Positions 1 through 6,386 are shown, counted from the stretch's first letter. The stretch: 9,788 nucleotides of DNA from Betaproteobacteria bacterium (GCA_023258935.1 JAHFRG010000058.1:1-9788), one strand, 5' to 3'. Program-made: numbers and translations. Notes: generated from the sequence alone by a model not told the origin.

Positions 1-897
1 TTTACTGAATCGCGTATCAAGCGGCAGTTTACGGATTTGTTCGGACAATATGTCCCCCCGGAGCTGGTGGATGAAATGAGCAAGGACCCGAAGCGCTACA
101 ACATGGAGGGCAAGGAGGAGAATCTCACCGTGCTGTTTTCCGACGTGCGCGGCTTTACCGGTATCTCCGAAAGCCTGTCCCCCAAGGAGCTCACCGTCTA
201 CATCAATGAGTATCTTACGGCCATGAGCATGGTAATACGCAACAACCGCGGTACTCTAGACAAGTACGTAGGCGATGCCATCATGGCTTTCTGGGGTGCG
301 CCGGTGGCCGATCCCATGCACCACCGCAACGGAGTGATCACGGCGTTGCATATGCAGCAGCAGGCCAAGACTCTGAACGAGGAATTCAAGAAACGCGGCT
401 GGCCGGAATTCAAGATCGGCATCGGGCTCAACAGCGGCATCATGCGCGTCGGCGACATGGGCTCGAAGCTGCGCAGGGCCTACACAGTGATGGGGGATCC
501 GGTCAACATTGGCTCGCGACTGGAAGGCATCACCAAGGAATACGGTGTGGGCATTCTGGTGGGCGAGGACACGAGAAAAGCGGTCAAGGACGTGGTATTT
601 CGCGAAATCGACCGCGTGCGGGTGAAGGGCAAGGAAGATCCGGTAACCATATATGAGCCGTTGGGCCTGGCTGGCGAGGTGGAAAAGGAGCTGCTAGACG
701 AGGTGACGCTGTGCCAGCAGGCACTCAAGCTCTATCGCACGCAGAGCTGGGATATGGCAGAACTACAGATGATCAACCTGCAGAAAATGGTGGCGAACCC
801 AAAGTTCTACGACCTGTTTCTCGAGCGCATTAGGCGATTTCGCGCCAGTCCACCGCCGCCCGGCTGGGACGGCGTTTGGGTGTATGAAACCAAATAA
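1..897 (+). CDS. Class III adenylate cyclase, C-terminal part (5' end outside window)
   Basis: Makes cAMP from ATP. The reading frame is open from base 1, so this is the 3' part of a longer gene; no start inside the window should be trusted. The first residues include FGQYVPPELVDEM, which typically precedes the catalytic domain in CHASE2-type membrane cyclases. Visible catalytic features: first metal Asp in FSDVRGFT (codon 142-144), substrate Lys and second metal Asp in LDKYVGDAIMAFW (codons 262 and 274), and the Asn and Arg of VNIGSRLE (codons 505 and 517). All are intact, so the domain should be active. The Lys and the Thr of YTVMGD favour ATP over GTP. The C-terminal helical tail ends in a PPPPGWDGVW motif, usual for this family. 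An N-terminal CHASE2 sensor and membrane anchor are expected but not seen. It is followed after 79 bp by a remnant of a cyclic-nucleotide phosphodiesterase. Confidence 0.93.
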   Translation, partial: FTESRIKRQFTDLFGQYVPPELVDEMSKDPKRYNMEGKEENLTVLFSDVRGFTGISESLSPKELTVYINEYLTAMSMVIRNNRGTLDKYVGDAIMAFWGAPVADPMHHRNGVITALHMQQQAKTLNEEFKKRGWPEFKIGIGLNSGIMRVGDMGSKLRRAYTVMGDPVNIGSRLEGITKEYGVGILVGEDTRKAVKDVVFREIDRVRVKGKEDPVTIYEPLGLAGEVEKELLDEVTLCQQALKLYRTQSWDMAELQMINLQKMVANPKFYDLFLERIRRFRASPPPPGWDGVWVYETK

Positions 898-976
898 CAT
901 GGGTAGATTAGTTGGCTTGGCAAGGCTAAAATCACTGCTAAGCAATCTTGCATAATATGGGAACAAACAACTACAC

Positions 977-1255
977 ATGAAACTCAGAATACTCGGATGT
1001 AGAGGCGGGATCAGCAGGTACTTGCGCACCACCTCACTGCTCCTAGATAATGGTATTTTGATTGACGCAGGCACCGGGGTGGGCGATGTCTGCCTCAGGC
1101 AGCTCACCCGGGTTAATCATGTCTTCGTTGGTCATTCACATCTTGACCATATTGGCCTTCACCCTTTGTTGGTGGATACCGTGGAATGGATGAGCAACAA
1201 GCCGATTACCGGGCACGCGACGCACCTGCGGCACCAAGGCATCTCGTTGGTATAA
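977..1255 (+). pseudogene. Truncated MBL-fold cyclic-nucleotide phosphodiesterase remnant
   Basis: The 92-residue frame begins MKLRILGCRGG, continues with LRTTSLLLDNGILIDAGTG, and carries an HxHxDH metal motif (GHSHLDHIG). This is the N-terminal third of metallo-beta-lactamase-fold 3',5'-cyclic-nucleotide phosphodiesterases, which are usually around 250 residues (recalled family length). Homology stops after PITGHA and the frame closes 12 residues later. The remaining metal ligands and the second half of the fold are missing, and only 56 bp separate the stop from the next gene, so the rest was deleted rather than frame-shifted. Several positions usually conserved look altered, such as Arg in GCRGG where Ser is common, and SRY where a glycine-rich turn is expected. 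The Shine-Dalgarno is poor (GGGA about 14 nt before ATG). Expected to be inactive. Its place behind an adenylate cyclase matches a production/degradation pair. Confidence 0.8.
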
Positions 1256-1311
1256 GCGTTGATTTCAACGGCCGCGGGTAAATTGCACTGTGTAGAAATG
1301 GGGTTTTAGCC

Positions 1312-3681
1312 ATGAGTACAGTATTTCAAGCATCGCCGGTAACCAAGGATGTTCTCACCGAGAAGCTGAATTTCACTCGGAAATTGCAGGCGGTCACCAA
1401 CAAGATTCATGCCGCTTACAATATTGATGAAATCATGCTTGAGGTGAGCCAGGACATTTGTTCCCTGTTTAATGCAGACCGTCTTACCATCTACACGGTG
1501 GCCGAAGACAATACCTCGATTATCTCCAAGGTGAAAACCGGGCTTAATTCATTCAAGGATTTGAAATTGCCTATTAATGAACAAAGCATCGCCGGTTTCG
1601 TGGCGATGAACAAGAAGCTCGTCAACATCAAGGACGTTTACGACGACAATGAGCTGAGGGTGCTGAGTCCGCATTTGAGTTTCCTCAAGGAAGTAGACAA
1701 GCGCACGGGATACAGAACCAAACAGATGCTGGTGGCACCGGTGATTGATGCAAGCAGCAACGAGATTATCGGCGTGGTGCAGATCATCAACAATAAAGGG
1801 GGTGTGCCGTTTGCGCAGGTGATGGAAGAGGGCGTGACATTTATTAGCGAGACGCTGGCCATTGCCCTCAAGCAGCGCCAGCAGCCGCAACATATGGTAC
1901 GCACCAAGTACGATTACTTGGTCGCGGATGCGGTGATTTCAGCGGAAGAATTCGAACTTGCAACCCGCTCAGCTCGCAGGAAGAACATAGACATTGAAGA
2001 TGTGTTGATTGACGAATTTCAGGTCAAGCTTCCTTCGTTGGGGCAATCGTTGTCGAAATTCTTTCAGGTGCCGTACGAACCGTTTCGCGCGGACCGGATT
2101 AAGTCCATGGACTTGCTGAAAAACCTGAAGCGCGAGTTTGTTCAGAGCAGTCTGTGGGTCCCGATAGAGGAAAACAAGGAGGGGCTGATAATTCTTACTA
2201 CTGATCCCGAGCGGATCAAAGGCTCGCGGGTTGCCAATAATGTGTTCCCCAAGCATAAGTTAATCTACAAGGTATGCACCAACCGCGAGTTTATCAGCAC
2301 GCTGGATTTGTTTTATGGATCAGGGGGGATGGATGCCTCGTCAGTGGGCGAACTCCTGTCGGGATTGGATGAGGTAGTTGAAGGAGAAGGCACAGGGGCT
2401 GATGAGGTTTCCGCAGCTGCAGACAACGAACTGGTCAAACTGGTCAACAAGATCATCGTAGACGCCTACCACCAGGGCGCATCAGACATTCACATCGAGC
2501 CTTATCCCGGGAAAGCCAAGACCGAAATCCGTTTCCGCAAGGATGGCACGCTGGTGCCCTACATCGAAGTTCCAGCAAGTTACCGTAATGCCTTGGTGAC
2601 GCGGATTAAGATCATGTGCGATCTCGACATCTCGGAAAAAAGAAAACCGCAGGACGGCAAAATCAAATTCAGGAAATACGGTCCGCTAGATATCGAATTA
2701 CGGGTAGCCACCATACCCTCGCAGGGATCGGTGGAGGACGTGGTGATGCGTATACTTGGGGCCGGCGAGCCTATCCCATTGGAGAAACTGGGTTTAAGCG
2801 AGCACAACCTAAACACCCTGAAAGAGGTGATCTCCAAGCCTTACGGGCTGTTCTTTGCGTGCGGCCCGACCGGTTCAGGCAAAACCACCACCCTGCATTC
2901 GGTACTGGGCTATATCAACACCCCAGAAACCAAGATCTGGACCGCGGAAGATCCGGTGGAAATTACCCAAAAAGGCCTGCGTCAGGTGCAAATGAACCCG
3001 AAAGCCGGGCTTACTTTCCCGGTGGCGATGCGCTCGTTCCTGCGCTGCGACCCCGACGTCATCATGGTGGGTGAGATGCGCGACAAGGAAACCGTCTCCA
3101 TCGGCATCGAGGCTTCGCTCACGGGCCACTTGGTGTTTACCACCTTGCACACCAACAGCGCGCCCGAGTCCATCATCCGTTTGCTGGACATGGGCATGGA
3201 CCCATTCAATTTTTCCGATGCGCTGCTGGGAGTGCTGGCGCAACGCCTGGCCAAGCGCCTGTGCTCCAAATGCAAGCAGGCCTACGTTCCCAGCCAGGAC
3301 GAATTGAAAGCCCTGCTCACCGAATACTGCGAGGAGCTTAAGAATACCGCGCATTGGAAGAAAGATCCGAAAGGCGCATACGAGCAGGTTTATAAAGAAT
3401 GGGTCAAATCCTTCGGCAACGACAAAGGGCAGTTTACCCTTTATCAGCCGGTGGGGTGCGAGGTGTGCAACAACACCGGCTACAAGGGGCGGGTCGGCTT
3501 GCATGAATTGCTGGTAGGTACCGATGCCATCAAGAAAGACATACACGAACATGCGCAAGTTGCCAAAATGTTTGCTACAGCTTTGGAAGACGGCATGCGC
3601 ACATTGAAGCAGGACGGTATAGAAAAGGTGCTGCAAGGCATCACTGATATTCACCAGGTCAGAGCTGTTTGTATCAAATAA
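1312..3681 (+). CDS. GAF-domain PilB/GspE-family secretion ATPase
   Basis: Hexameric cytoplasmic ATPase of the type that powers type IV pilus extension or type II secretion, with an added sensor. Layout of the 789 residues: GAF domain about 25-190; degenerate N-terminal GspE/MshEN-like domain about 199-265; Asp box DIHIEPYPG 392-400; Walker A GPTGSGKT 518-525; Walker B DPDVIMVGEMRD 580-591; His box GHLVFTTLHT 605-614; and a zinc-type tetracysteine, C651/C654 and C716/C719. All catalytic boxes look intact. Standard PilB is near 570 residues, so the excess is the GAF region. The ATG lies 8 nt after a GGGG tract; the Shine-Dalgarno is modest. The gene is followed after 32 bp by another GAF protein, suggesting one operon. 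It may be the main pilus motor or a regulated paralogue; no pilC or pilD is present to decide, so no symbol is given. The MshEN c-di-GMP motif (RLGxxL pattern) is not recognisable here. Confidence 0.93.
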   Translation: MSTVFQASPVTKDVLTEKLNFTRKLQAVTNKIHAAYNIDEIMLEVSQDICSLFNADRLTIYTVAEDNTSIISKVKTGLNSFKDLKLPINEQSIAGFVAMNKKLVNIKDVYDDNELRVLSPHLSFLKEVDKRTGYRTKQMLVAPVIDASSNEIIGVVQIINNKGGVPFAQVMEEGVTFISETLAIALKQRQQPQHMVRTKYDYLVADAVISAEEFELATRSARRKNIDIEDVLIDEFQVKLPSLGQSLSKFFQVPYEPFRADRIKSMDLLKNLKREFVQSSLWVPIEENKEGLIILTTDPERIKGSRVANNVFPKHKLIYKVCTNREFISTLDLFYGSGGMDASSVGELLSGLDEVVEGEGTGADEVSAAADNELVKLVNKIIVDAYHQGASDIHIEPYPGKAKTEIRFRKDGTLVPYIEVPASYRNALVTRIKIMCDLDISEKRKPQDGKIKFRKYGPLDIELRVATIPSQGSVEDVVMRILGAGEPIPLEKLGLSEHNLNTLKEVISKPYGLFFACGPTGSGKTTTLHSVLGYINTPETKIWTAEDPVEITQKGLRQVQMNPKAGLTFPVAMRSFLRCDPDVIMVGEMRDKETVSIGIEASLTGHLVFTTLHTNSAPESIIRLLDMGMDPFNFSDALLGVLAQRLAKRLCSKCKQAYVPSQDELKALLTEYCEELKNTAHWKKDPKGAYEQVYKEWVKSFGNDKGQFTLYQPVGCEVCNNTGYKGRVGLHELLVGTDAIKKDIHEHAQVAKMFATALEDGMRTLKQDGIEKVLQGITDIHQVRAVCIK

Positions 3682-3713
3682 CGCCAGCACAATAAGCGGA
3701 GAAATGGCATAGA

Positions 3714-5342
3714 GTGAAAGTGCTGACTTCTGATGACTTGCTGCAGCGGCTGGAAGATCTAAACCGCGTCGGCGTGTCCTTGTCCAAAGATAAGGACATC
3801 AACCGCCTGCTTGAAAATATCCTGATTGCCGCGAAGAATATCGTCAACGCCGATGGCGGTACCTTGTACCGGATGGCGGACGAACGCAACCTGAAGTTCG
3901 AAATCATCCGCACTGATTCCCTCAATATCGCCATGGGCGGCACTACGGGGGAGGAAATCCCTTTCCATCCGATCGCGCTCTATGACGATGCTGGTAAACC
4001 GAACAATTCGATGGTGGTGGCTTATGCGGTGTTGCATGATCAGACGATCAACATCGCGGATGCCTATACTGAGCAAGGCTTCGATTTTACCGGCACCAAG
4101 AGTTTCGACAAGAAAACTGGGTACCGCTCGAAATCATTTCTCACCGTCCCGATGAAGAATCACGAGAATGAGATCATCGGCGTGCTGCAGCTCATCAATG
4201 CCAAAGACCGGGAGAGCGGAGAGATCATCGCTTTTTCAGCGACCGATGAGCAACTGGCCGAATCGCTGGCTTCGCAGGCCGCTATCGCGCTTACCAACCG
4301 ACAGCTGATCGACCAGCTGGAAAAACTGTTTGAGTCCTTCATTAGTCTCATCAATACCGCGATCGACGAGAAATCACCCTACACCAGCAGACATTGCGCG
4401 CGGGTCCCGGTATTGACCATGATGATTGCGGAAGCAGTCAATAACACTAAAACGGGTCCGCTGAAAGATTTTCATATGAATGAAAAAGACCGCTACGAAC
4501 TCAAGATCGCGGGGCTTTTGCACGACTGTGGAAAAGTTACGACACCGGTGCACGTGGTGGACAAATCCACCAAACTGGAGACCATTTACGACCGTATCAT
4601 CCTGATAGACACGCGATTCGAGATACTCAAACGCGATGCCGAAATCAATTTGCTGAAGGCAAAACTGCGGGCAGGAAAAGATCCTGATGCAATCGCCAAA
4701 CTTGAAGCCGATTATCACGGACGAATCAAACAGCTGAACCACGACCGCGAGTTGCTGCGCAAAATTAATATCGGCGGGGAATTCGCGAACGAGGAGCTAC
4801 TGAAACGAGTGAGAGAGATCGCTGCCCTTCCATGGGTTGGTATCGACGGCAAGCAGACGAGATTTCTCAGCGATGACGAAGTGGAAAACTTAAGCATTGC
4901 CAGAGGCACGCTGAACGAGAAAGAGCGCGAGATCATCAATAACCACGTCGTAGTCACCATCAAGATGCTGGAAGCGCTGCCATGGCCCAAGCACTTGCGC
5001 AATGTGCCGGAATTCGCAGGCGGCCACCACGAGCGCGTGGATGGCAAGGGTTACCCTAAGGGCTTAAAGGGTGAGAAAATGTCGGTGCAGGCGCGCATCA
5101 TGGCGATTGCCGATATTTTCGAGGCGCTCACCGCAAAGGATCGGCCATACAAAGTGGGCAAGACGCTTACCGAATCGCTCAATATCCTGGGCAGGCTCAA
5201 GGTCGACGGTCATATTGATCCTGATATTTTCAATGTGTTCGTACGGAATAAAGTCTATCGCGATTACGCTATTGCAGTGAAACTCGACCCATCGCAAATC
5301 GACATAGTGGATGAGACGAAAATCCCTGGATATTCTGATTAA
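3714..5342 (+). CDS. GAF-HD-GYP protein, predicted c-di-GMP phosphodiesterase
   Basis: Predicted cytoplasmic enzyme that hydrolyses c-di-GMP. Of 542 residues, an N-terminal GAF domain covers about 15-195 and an HD-GYP domain about 205-500. Catalytic signature: HDCGK with H270/D271, H411, then HHERVDGKGYP at 438-448 and D467 in ADIFEALT. All expected metal ligands and the GYP triad are present. The GAF domain contains NxK (N162, K164) followed by FSATDE (F174, D178, E179), close to the NK-F-x3-DE signature of cyclic-nucleotide-binding GAF domains. About 140 residues separate HD from H411, against roughly 30 in textbook HD-GYP proteins; the extra part (about 285-395) is charged and helical with coiled-coil character. 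The start is a GTG, chosen because GCGGAGA (3697-3703) lies upstream at a workable distance and the frame closes upstream at 3693. No membrane segment is seen. Its GAF core resembles that of the preceding ATPase. Confidence 0.92.
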   Translation: MKVLTSDDLLQRLEDLNRVGVSLSKDKDINRLLENILIAAKNIVNADGGTLYRMADERNLKFEIIRTDSLNIAMGGTTGEEIPFHPIALYDDAGKPNNSMVVAYAVLHDQTINIADAYTEQGFDFTGTKSFDKKTGYRSKSFLTVPMKNHENEIIGVLQLINAKDRESGEIIAFSATDEQLAESLASQAAIALTNRQLIDQLEKLFESFISLINTAIDEKSPYTSRHCARVPVLTMMIAEAVNNTKTGPLKDFHMNEKDRYELKIAGLLHDCGKVTTPVHVVDKSTKLETIYDRIILIDTRFEILKRDAEINLLKAKLRAGKDPDAIAKLEADYHGRIKQLNHDRELLRKINIGGEFANEELLKRVREIAALPWVGIDGKQTRFLSDDEVENLSIARGTLNEKEREIINNHVVVTIKMLEALPWPKHLRNVPEFAGGHHERVDGKGYPKGLKGEKMSVQARIMAIADIFEALTAKDRPYKVGKTLTESLNILGRLKVDGHIDPDIFNVFVRNKVYRDYAIAVKLDPSQIDIVDETKIPGYSD

Positions 5343-5381
5343 TACGCTCTCAGTTGTGACAAATTCCAAATATGACGAAAA

Positions 5382-5411
5382 ACGGCAGTATATGCCCGAT
5401 CACGCTGCCGT
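5382..5411 (+). promoter_or_regulatory. Upstream dyad, candidate enhancer site for the pilin promoter (copy 1)
   Basis: ACGGCAG and CTGCCGT form a perfect 7-bp inverted repeat separated by 16 bp. It lies about 74-103 bp upstream of the predicted transcription start, the usual distance for an activator of a sigma-54 promoter such as PilR. Between it and the promoter, 5420-5432 (TAACTTATTGAAT) matches the reverse IHF consensus YAANNNNTTGATW with one mismatch. No T-run follows, so it is unlikely to be a terminator for the upstream gene. The factor that binds is inferred, not shown. Confidence 0.45.
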
Positions 5412-5458
5412 GCTCAATATAACTTATTGAATATAGATGAATTTAAGTATAGATAGCA

Positions 5459-5474
5459 TGGCATGCAATTTGCT
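5459..5474 (+). promoter_or_regulatory. Sigma-54 (-24/-12) promoter of pilA copy 1
   Basis: TGGCATGCAATTTGCT matches the RpoN consensus TGGCACG-N4-TTGCW with one change (T for C in the -24 box). The invariant GG and GC are present with the required 10-bp spacing. Predicted transcription start is near 5485, giving a leader of about 50 nt. RpoN-dependent transcription with PilS/PilR is the known mode for pilA in many proteobacteria. The placement also excludes an in-frame ATG at 5437, which lies upstream of the promoter. Confidence 0.85.
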
Positions 5475-5522
5475 CCCTAATATGCTTGCAATACGTAATC
5501 ATGATTTAACTACAATTTTTTT

Positions 5523-5527
5523 AGGAG
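5523..5527 (+). promoter_or_regulatory. Ribosome binding site deciding the pilA start (copy 1)
   Basis: AGGAG sits 8 nt before the ATG at 5536, an optimal gap. It is only 2 nt from the other in-frame ATG at 5530, which is too close. This supports the start giving a 7-residue prepilin leader. Confidence 0.85.
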
Positions 5528-5535
5528 CTATGCAC

Positions 5536-5973
5536 ATGAAACTTTTACAAAAAGGCTTTACCTTGATTGAGTTAATGATCGTGGTAGCCATTATTGGTAT
5601 TCTGGCCGCAGTAGCGATTCCGGCTTATCAAGACTACACGGCACGTGCTCAAGTAACTGAAGCGGTGGAACTGCTATCCGGCGGCAAAACCGCGATGGCC
5701 GAGTACTATGCCGACAAGGGCGTATGGCCTCTGGCCTCGTCTTCAACGATGGGCAATACCATTGGCAAATACGTGGCGGGCATTGGCATCACCGTGGGAG
5801 CCGGTATCTCCGGCCCGTTGACGCTGCGAGCGACCATGAAAGCCACCGGGGTTAACACGTTGATTCAAGGCATGACCTTGTTCTTGAAGACCGTGGATGG
5901 CGGCAAAAACTGGAGCTGCTCGGACAACACCGCCACAATTCTGGCCAGATACCGTCCGGCTGCGTGCAGGTAA
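5536..5973 (+). CDS. pilA: Type IV major pilin precursor, copy 1
   Basis: Structural subunit of type IV pili, 145 residues. It starts with the class III leader MKLLQKG, cut by prepilin peptidase after Gly7. The mature protein begins FTLIELMIVVAIIG, with Phe1 (to be N-methylated) and the essential Glu5, followed by the hydrophobic N-terminal helix that anchors the subunit in the inner membrane and packs the pilus core. The C-terminal end has two cysteines (C128 in WSCSD and C144 in PAACR), the usual disulfide-bonded D-region. A serine/threonine cluster (S68-S70, T71) lies in the presumed alpha-beta loop. The start at 5536 is set by the leader length, the Shine-Dalgarno and the promoter; a longer in-frame version from 5437 would begin upstream of the promoter. 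The gene is monocistronic, ending in a strong terminator. Nucleotide sequence is identical to the second copy. Confidence 0.96.
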   Translation: MKLLQKGFTLIELMIVVAIIGILAAVAIPAYQDYTARAQVTEAVELLSGGKTAMAEYYADKGVWPLASSSTMGNTIGKYVAGIGITVGAGISGPLTLRATMKATGVNTLIQGMTLFLKTVDGGKNWSCSDNTATILARYRPAACR

Positions 5974-5994
5974 TTTAAGCACGCTTTTACTACA

Positions 5995-6025
5995 AAACCC
6001 GCCCAGTTTTCAGGGCGGGTTTTTT
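5995..6025 (+). terminator. Intrinsic terminator of pilA copy 1
   Basis: A 10-bp perfect stem (AAACCCGCCC with GGGCGGGTTT), an 8-nt loop AGTTTTCA, and a run of six T. It lies 21 bp after the pilA stop codon and should end the transcript before the spacer. Confidence 0.95.
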
Positions 6026-6111
6026 CGTCAAACGGCCGGGTTCGCTTGCCGGCTTGATTAGAATTGCCCGAGAAATTTTAATGTCACGATGGCACAGATA
6101 CTGAAATTATG

Positions 6112-6160
6112 TGGCTCCCCAATCAGGGCTTGAACCTAGAACCCGGATTAACAGTCAGCG
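6112..6160 (-). pseudogene. tRNA-Asn(GTT) 3'-half remnant
   Basis: Read on the plus strand this begins TGGCTCC (complement of GGAGCCA) and ends with GATTAACAGTC, the complement of the tRNA-Asn anticodon loop with GTT (AAC at 6150-6152). Between them lies a T-arm-like segment with loop TTCAAGC. The T stem pairs at 4 of 5 positions, the anticodon stem pairs poorly, and no D arm or 5' acceptor strand follows. It is therefore a decayed or partial tRNA, not a working one. The match is to my memory of bacterial tRNA-Asn; a covariance-model search would settle it. Confidence 0.6.
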
Positions 6161-6164
6161 CCAA

Positions 6165-6226
6165 TGTCCGCTTTGGGTCGGGAAGCGACCCTTGACGAAC
6201 GGTCAGTTACTGGCCATAACCGGACA
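6165..6226. repeat. Block of nested inverted repeats, possible dispersed intergenic repeat
   Basis: Outer arms TGTCCG (6165-6170) and CGGACA (6221-6226) are perfect inverted repeats. Inside are a 6-bp hairpin GGGTCG-GGAAG-CGACCC (6175-6191), a smaller TGAC/GTCA hairpin (6193-6205) and a CGGT/ACCG pair. Such packing is typical of REP- or MITE-like intergenic elements. The TGTCCGCTTTGGGTCGG wording is familiar to me from bacterial intergenic regions, but I cannot name a family from it. Confidence 0.4.
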
Positions 6227-6257
6227 CTAGCGAGAGGTCATATCATCGGGTAGCCTG

Positions 6258-6285
6258 ACGGGTTCGAACCCCGCTCGGCTTCCCA
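6258..6285 (+). pseudogene. tRNA-like 3' end (T arm, acceptor strand, CCA)
   Basis: ACGGG-TTCGAAC-CCCGC forms a canonical T arm with 4 of 5 stem pairs. It is followed by a 7-nt acceptor strand (TCGGCTT), a discriminator C, and CCA at 6283-6285. No complementary 5' acceptor strand (AAGCCGA) or anticodon arm lies upstream, so only the 3' part of a tRNA or tmRNA is present. The identity cannot be assigned. Such 3' ends are common integration targets and can be left as attachment-site scars. Confidence 0.45.
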
Positions 6286-6356
6286 ACCATGGTAAAGTGG
6301 TCGTAACTTGACAGGGATAAGTTTCGCGAATCAATTGTGGTCAAATAGGACAAAAA

Positions 6357-6386
6357 ACGGCAGTATATGCCCGATCACGCTGCCGT
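6357..6386 (+). promoter_or_regulatory. Upstream dyad, candidate enhancer site (copy 2)
   Basis: Same ACGGCAG-N16-CTGCCGT inverted repeat as in copy 1, with the same IHF-like site downstream (6395-6407). The repeat boundary lies only 4 bp to the left of this dyad, so sequence upstream of it differs between copies. Any activator site further upstream would distinguish them. Confidence 0.45.

Larger units (their letters stand above)
5378..6025 (+). repeat. 648-bp perfect direct repeat, copy 1 (pilin unit)
   Basis: Bases 5378-6025 equal 6353-7000 at a constant offset of 975; a read-through by eye found no mismatch. The repeat covers the dyad, promoter, pilin gene and terminator down to the sixth T of the T-run. 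Left of it homology continues in degraded form for about 26 bp (substitutions plus a 6-nt length difference), then ends. Right of it the two sequences are unrelated. Confidence 0.95.
6026..6352. other. 327-bp gene-free spacer between the two pilin repeats
   Basis: No plausible coding frame is seen. From left to right it holds a short GCCGG/CCGGC hairpin near 6039-6056, a tRNA-Asn-like 3' half on the minus strand, a block of nested inverted repeats, and a tRNA-like 3' end on the plus strand. Next come about 45 bp without recognisable content, then 20 bp of degraded homology to the left flank of copy 1. No transposase fragment or terminal inverted repeats were found. Confidence 0.75.

Noticed and set aside
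898..976. Sigma-70 promoter before the phosphodiesterase remnant (CATAAT near 951)
   Set aside because: No acceptable -35 hexamer at 16-18 bp spacing; too weak to list.
1257..1270. Hairpin CGTTG-ATTT-CAACG after the phosphodiesterase remnant
   Set aside because: Only 5 bp, not GC-rich and without a T-run; not a credible terminator.
2875..3690. 271-residue open frame on the minus strand
   Set aside because: It lies opposite the conserved ATPase core, which has all motifs in the plus frame. The minus frame shows no recognisable domain and is a codon-bias shadow.
5437..5535. N-terminal 33-residue extension of both pilins from an upstream in-frame ATG
   Set aside because: The ATG at 5437 lies upstream of the -24/-12 promoter, has no Shine-Dalgarno, and would give an abnormal leader; ATG 5536 fits all signals.
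6112..6160. Functional tRNA-Asn gene
   Set aside because: Only the 3' half is present, the anticodon and T stems contain mismatches, and no D arm or 5' acceptor strand is present.
6026..6352. Insertion sequence between the pilin copies
   Set aside because: No transposase frame, no terminal inverted repeats at the spacer ends and no target-site duplication found; at most a scar.
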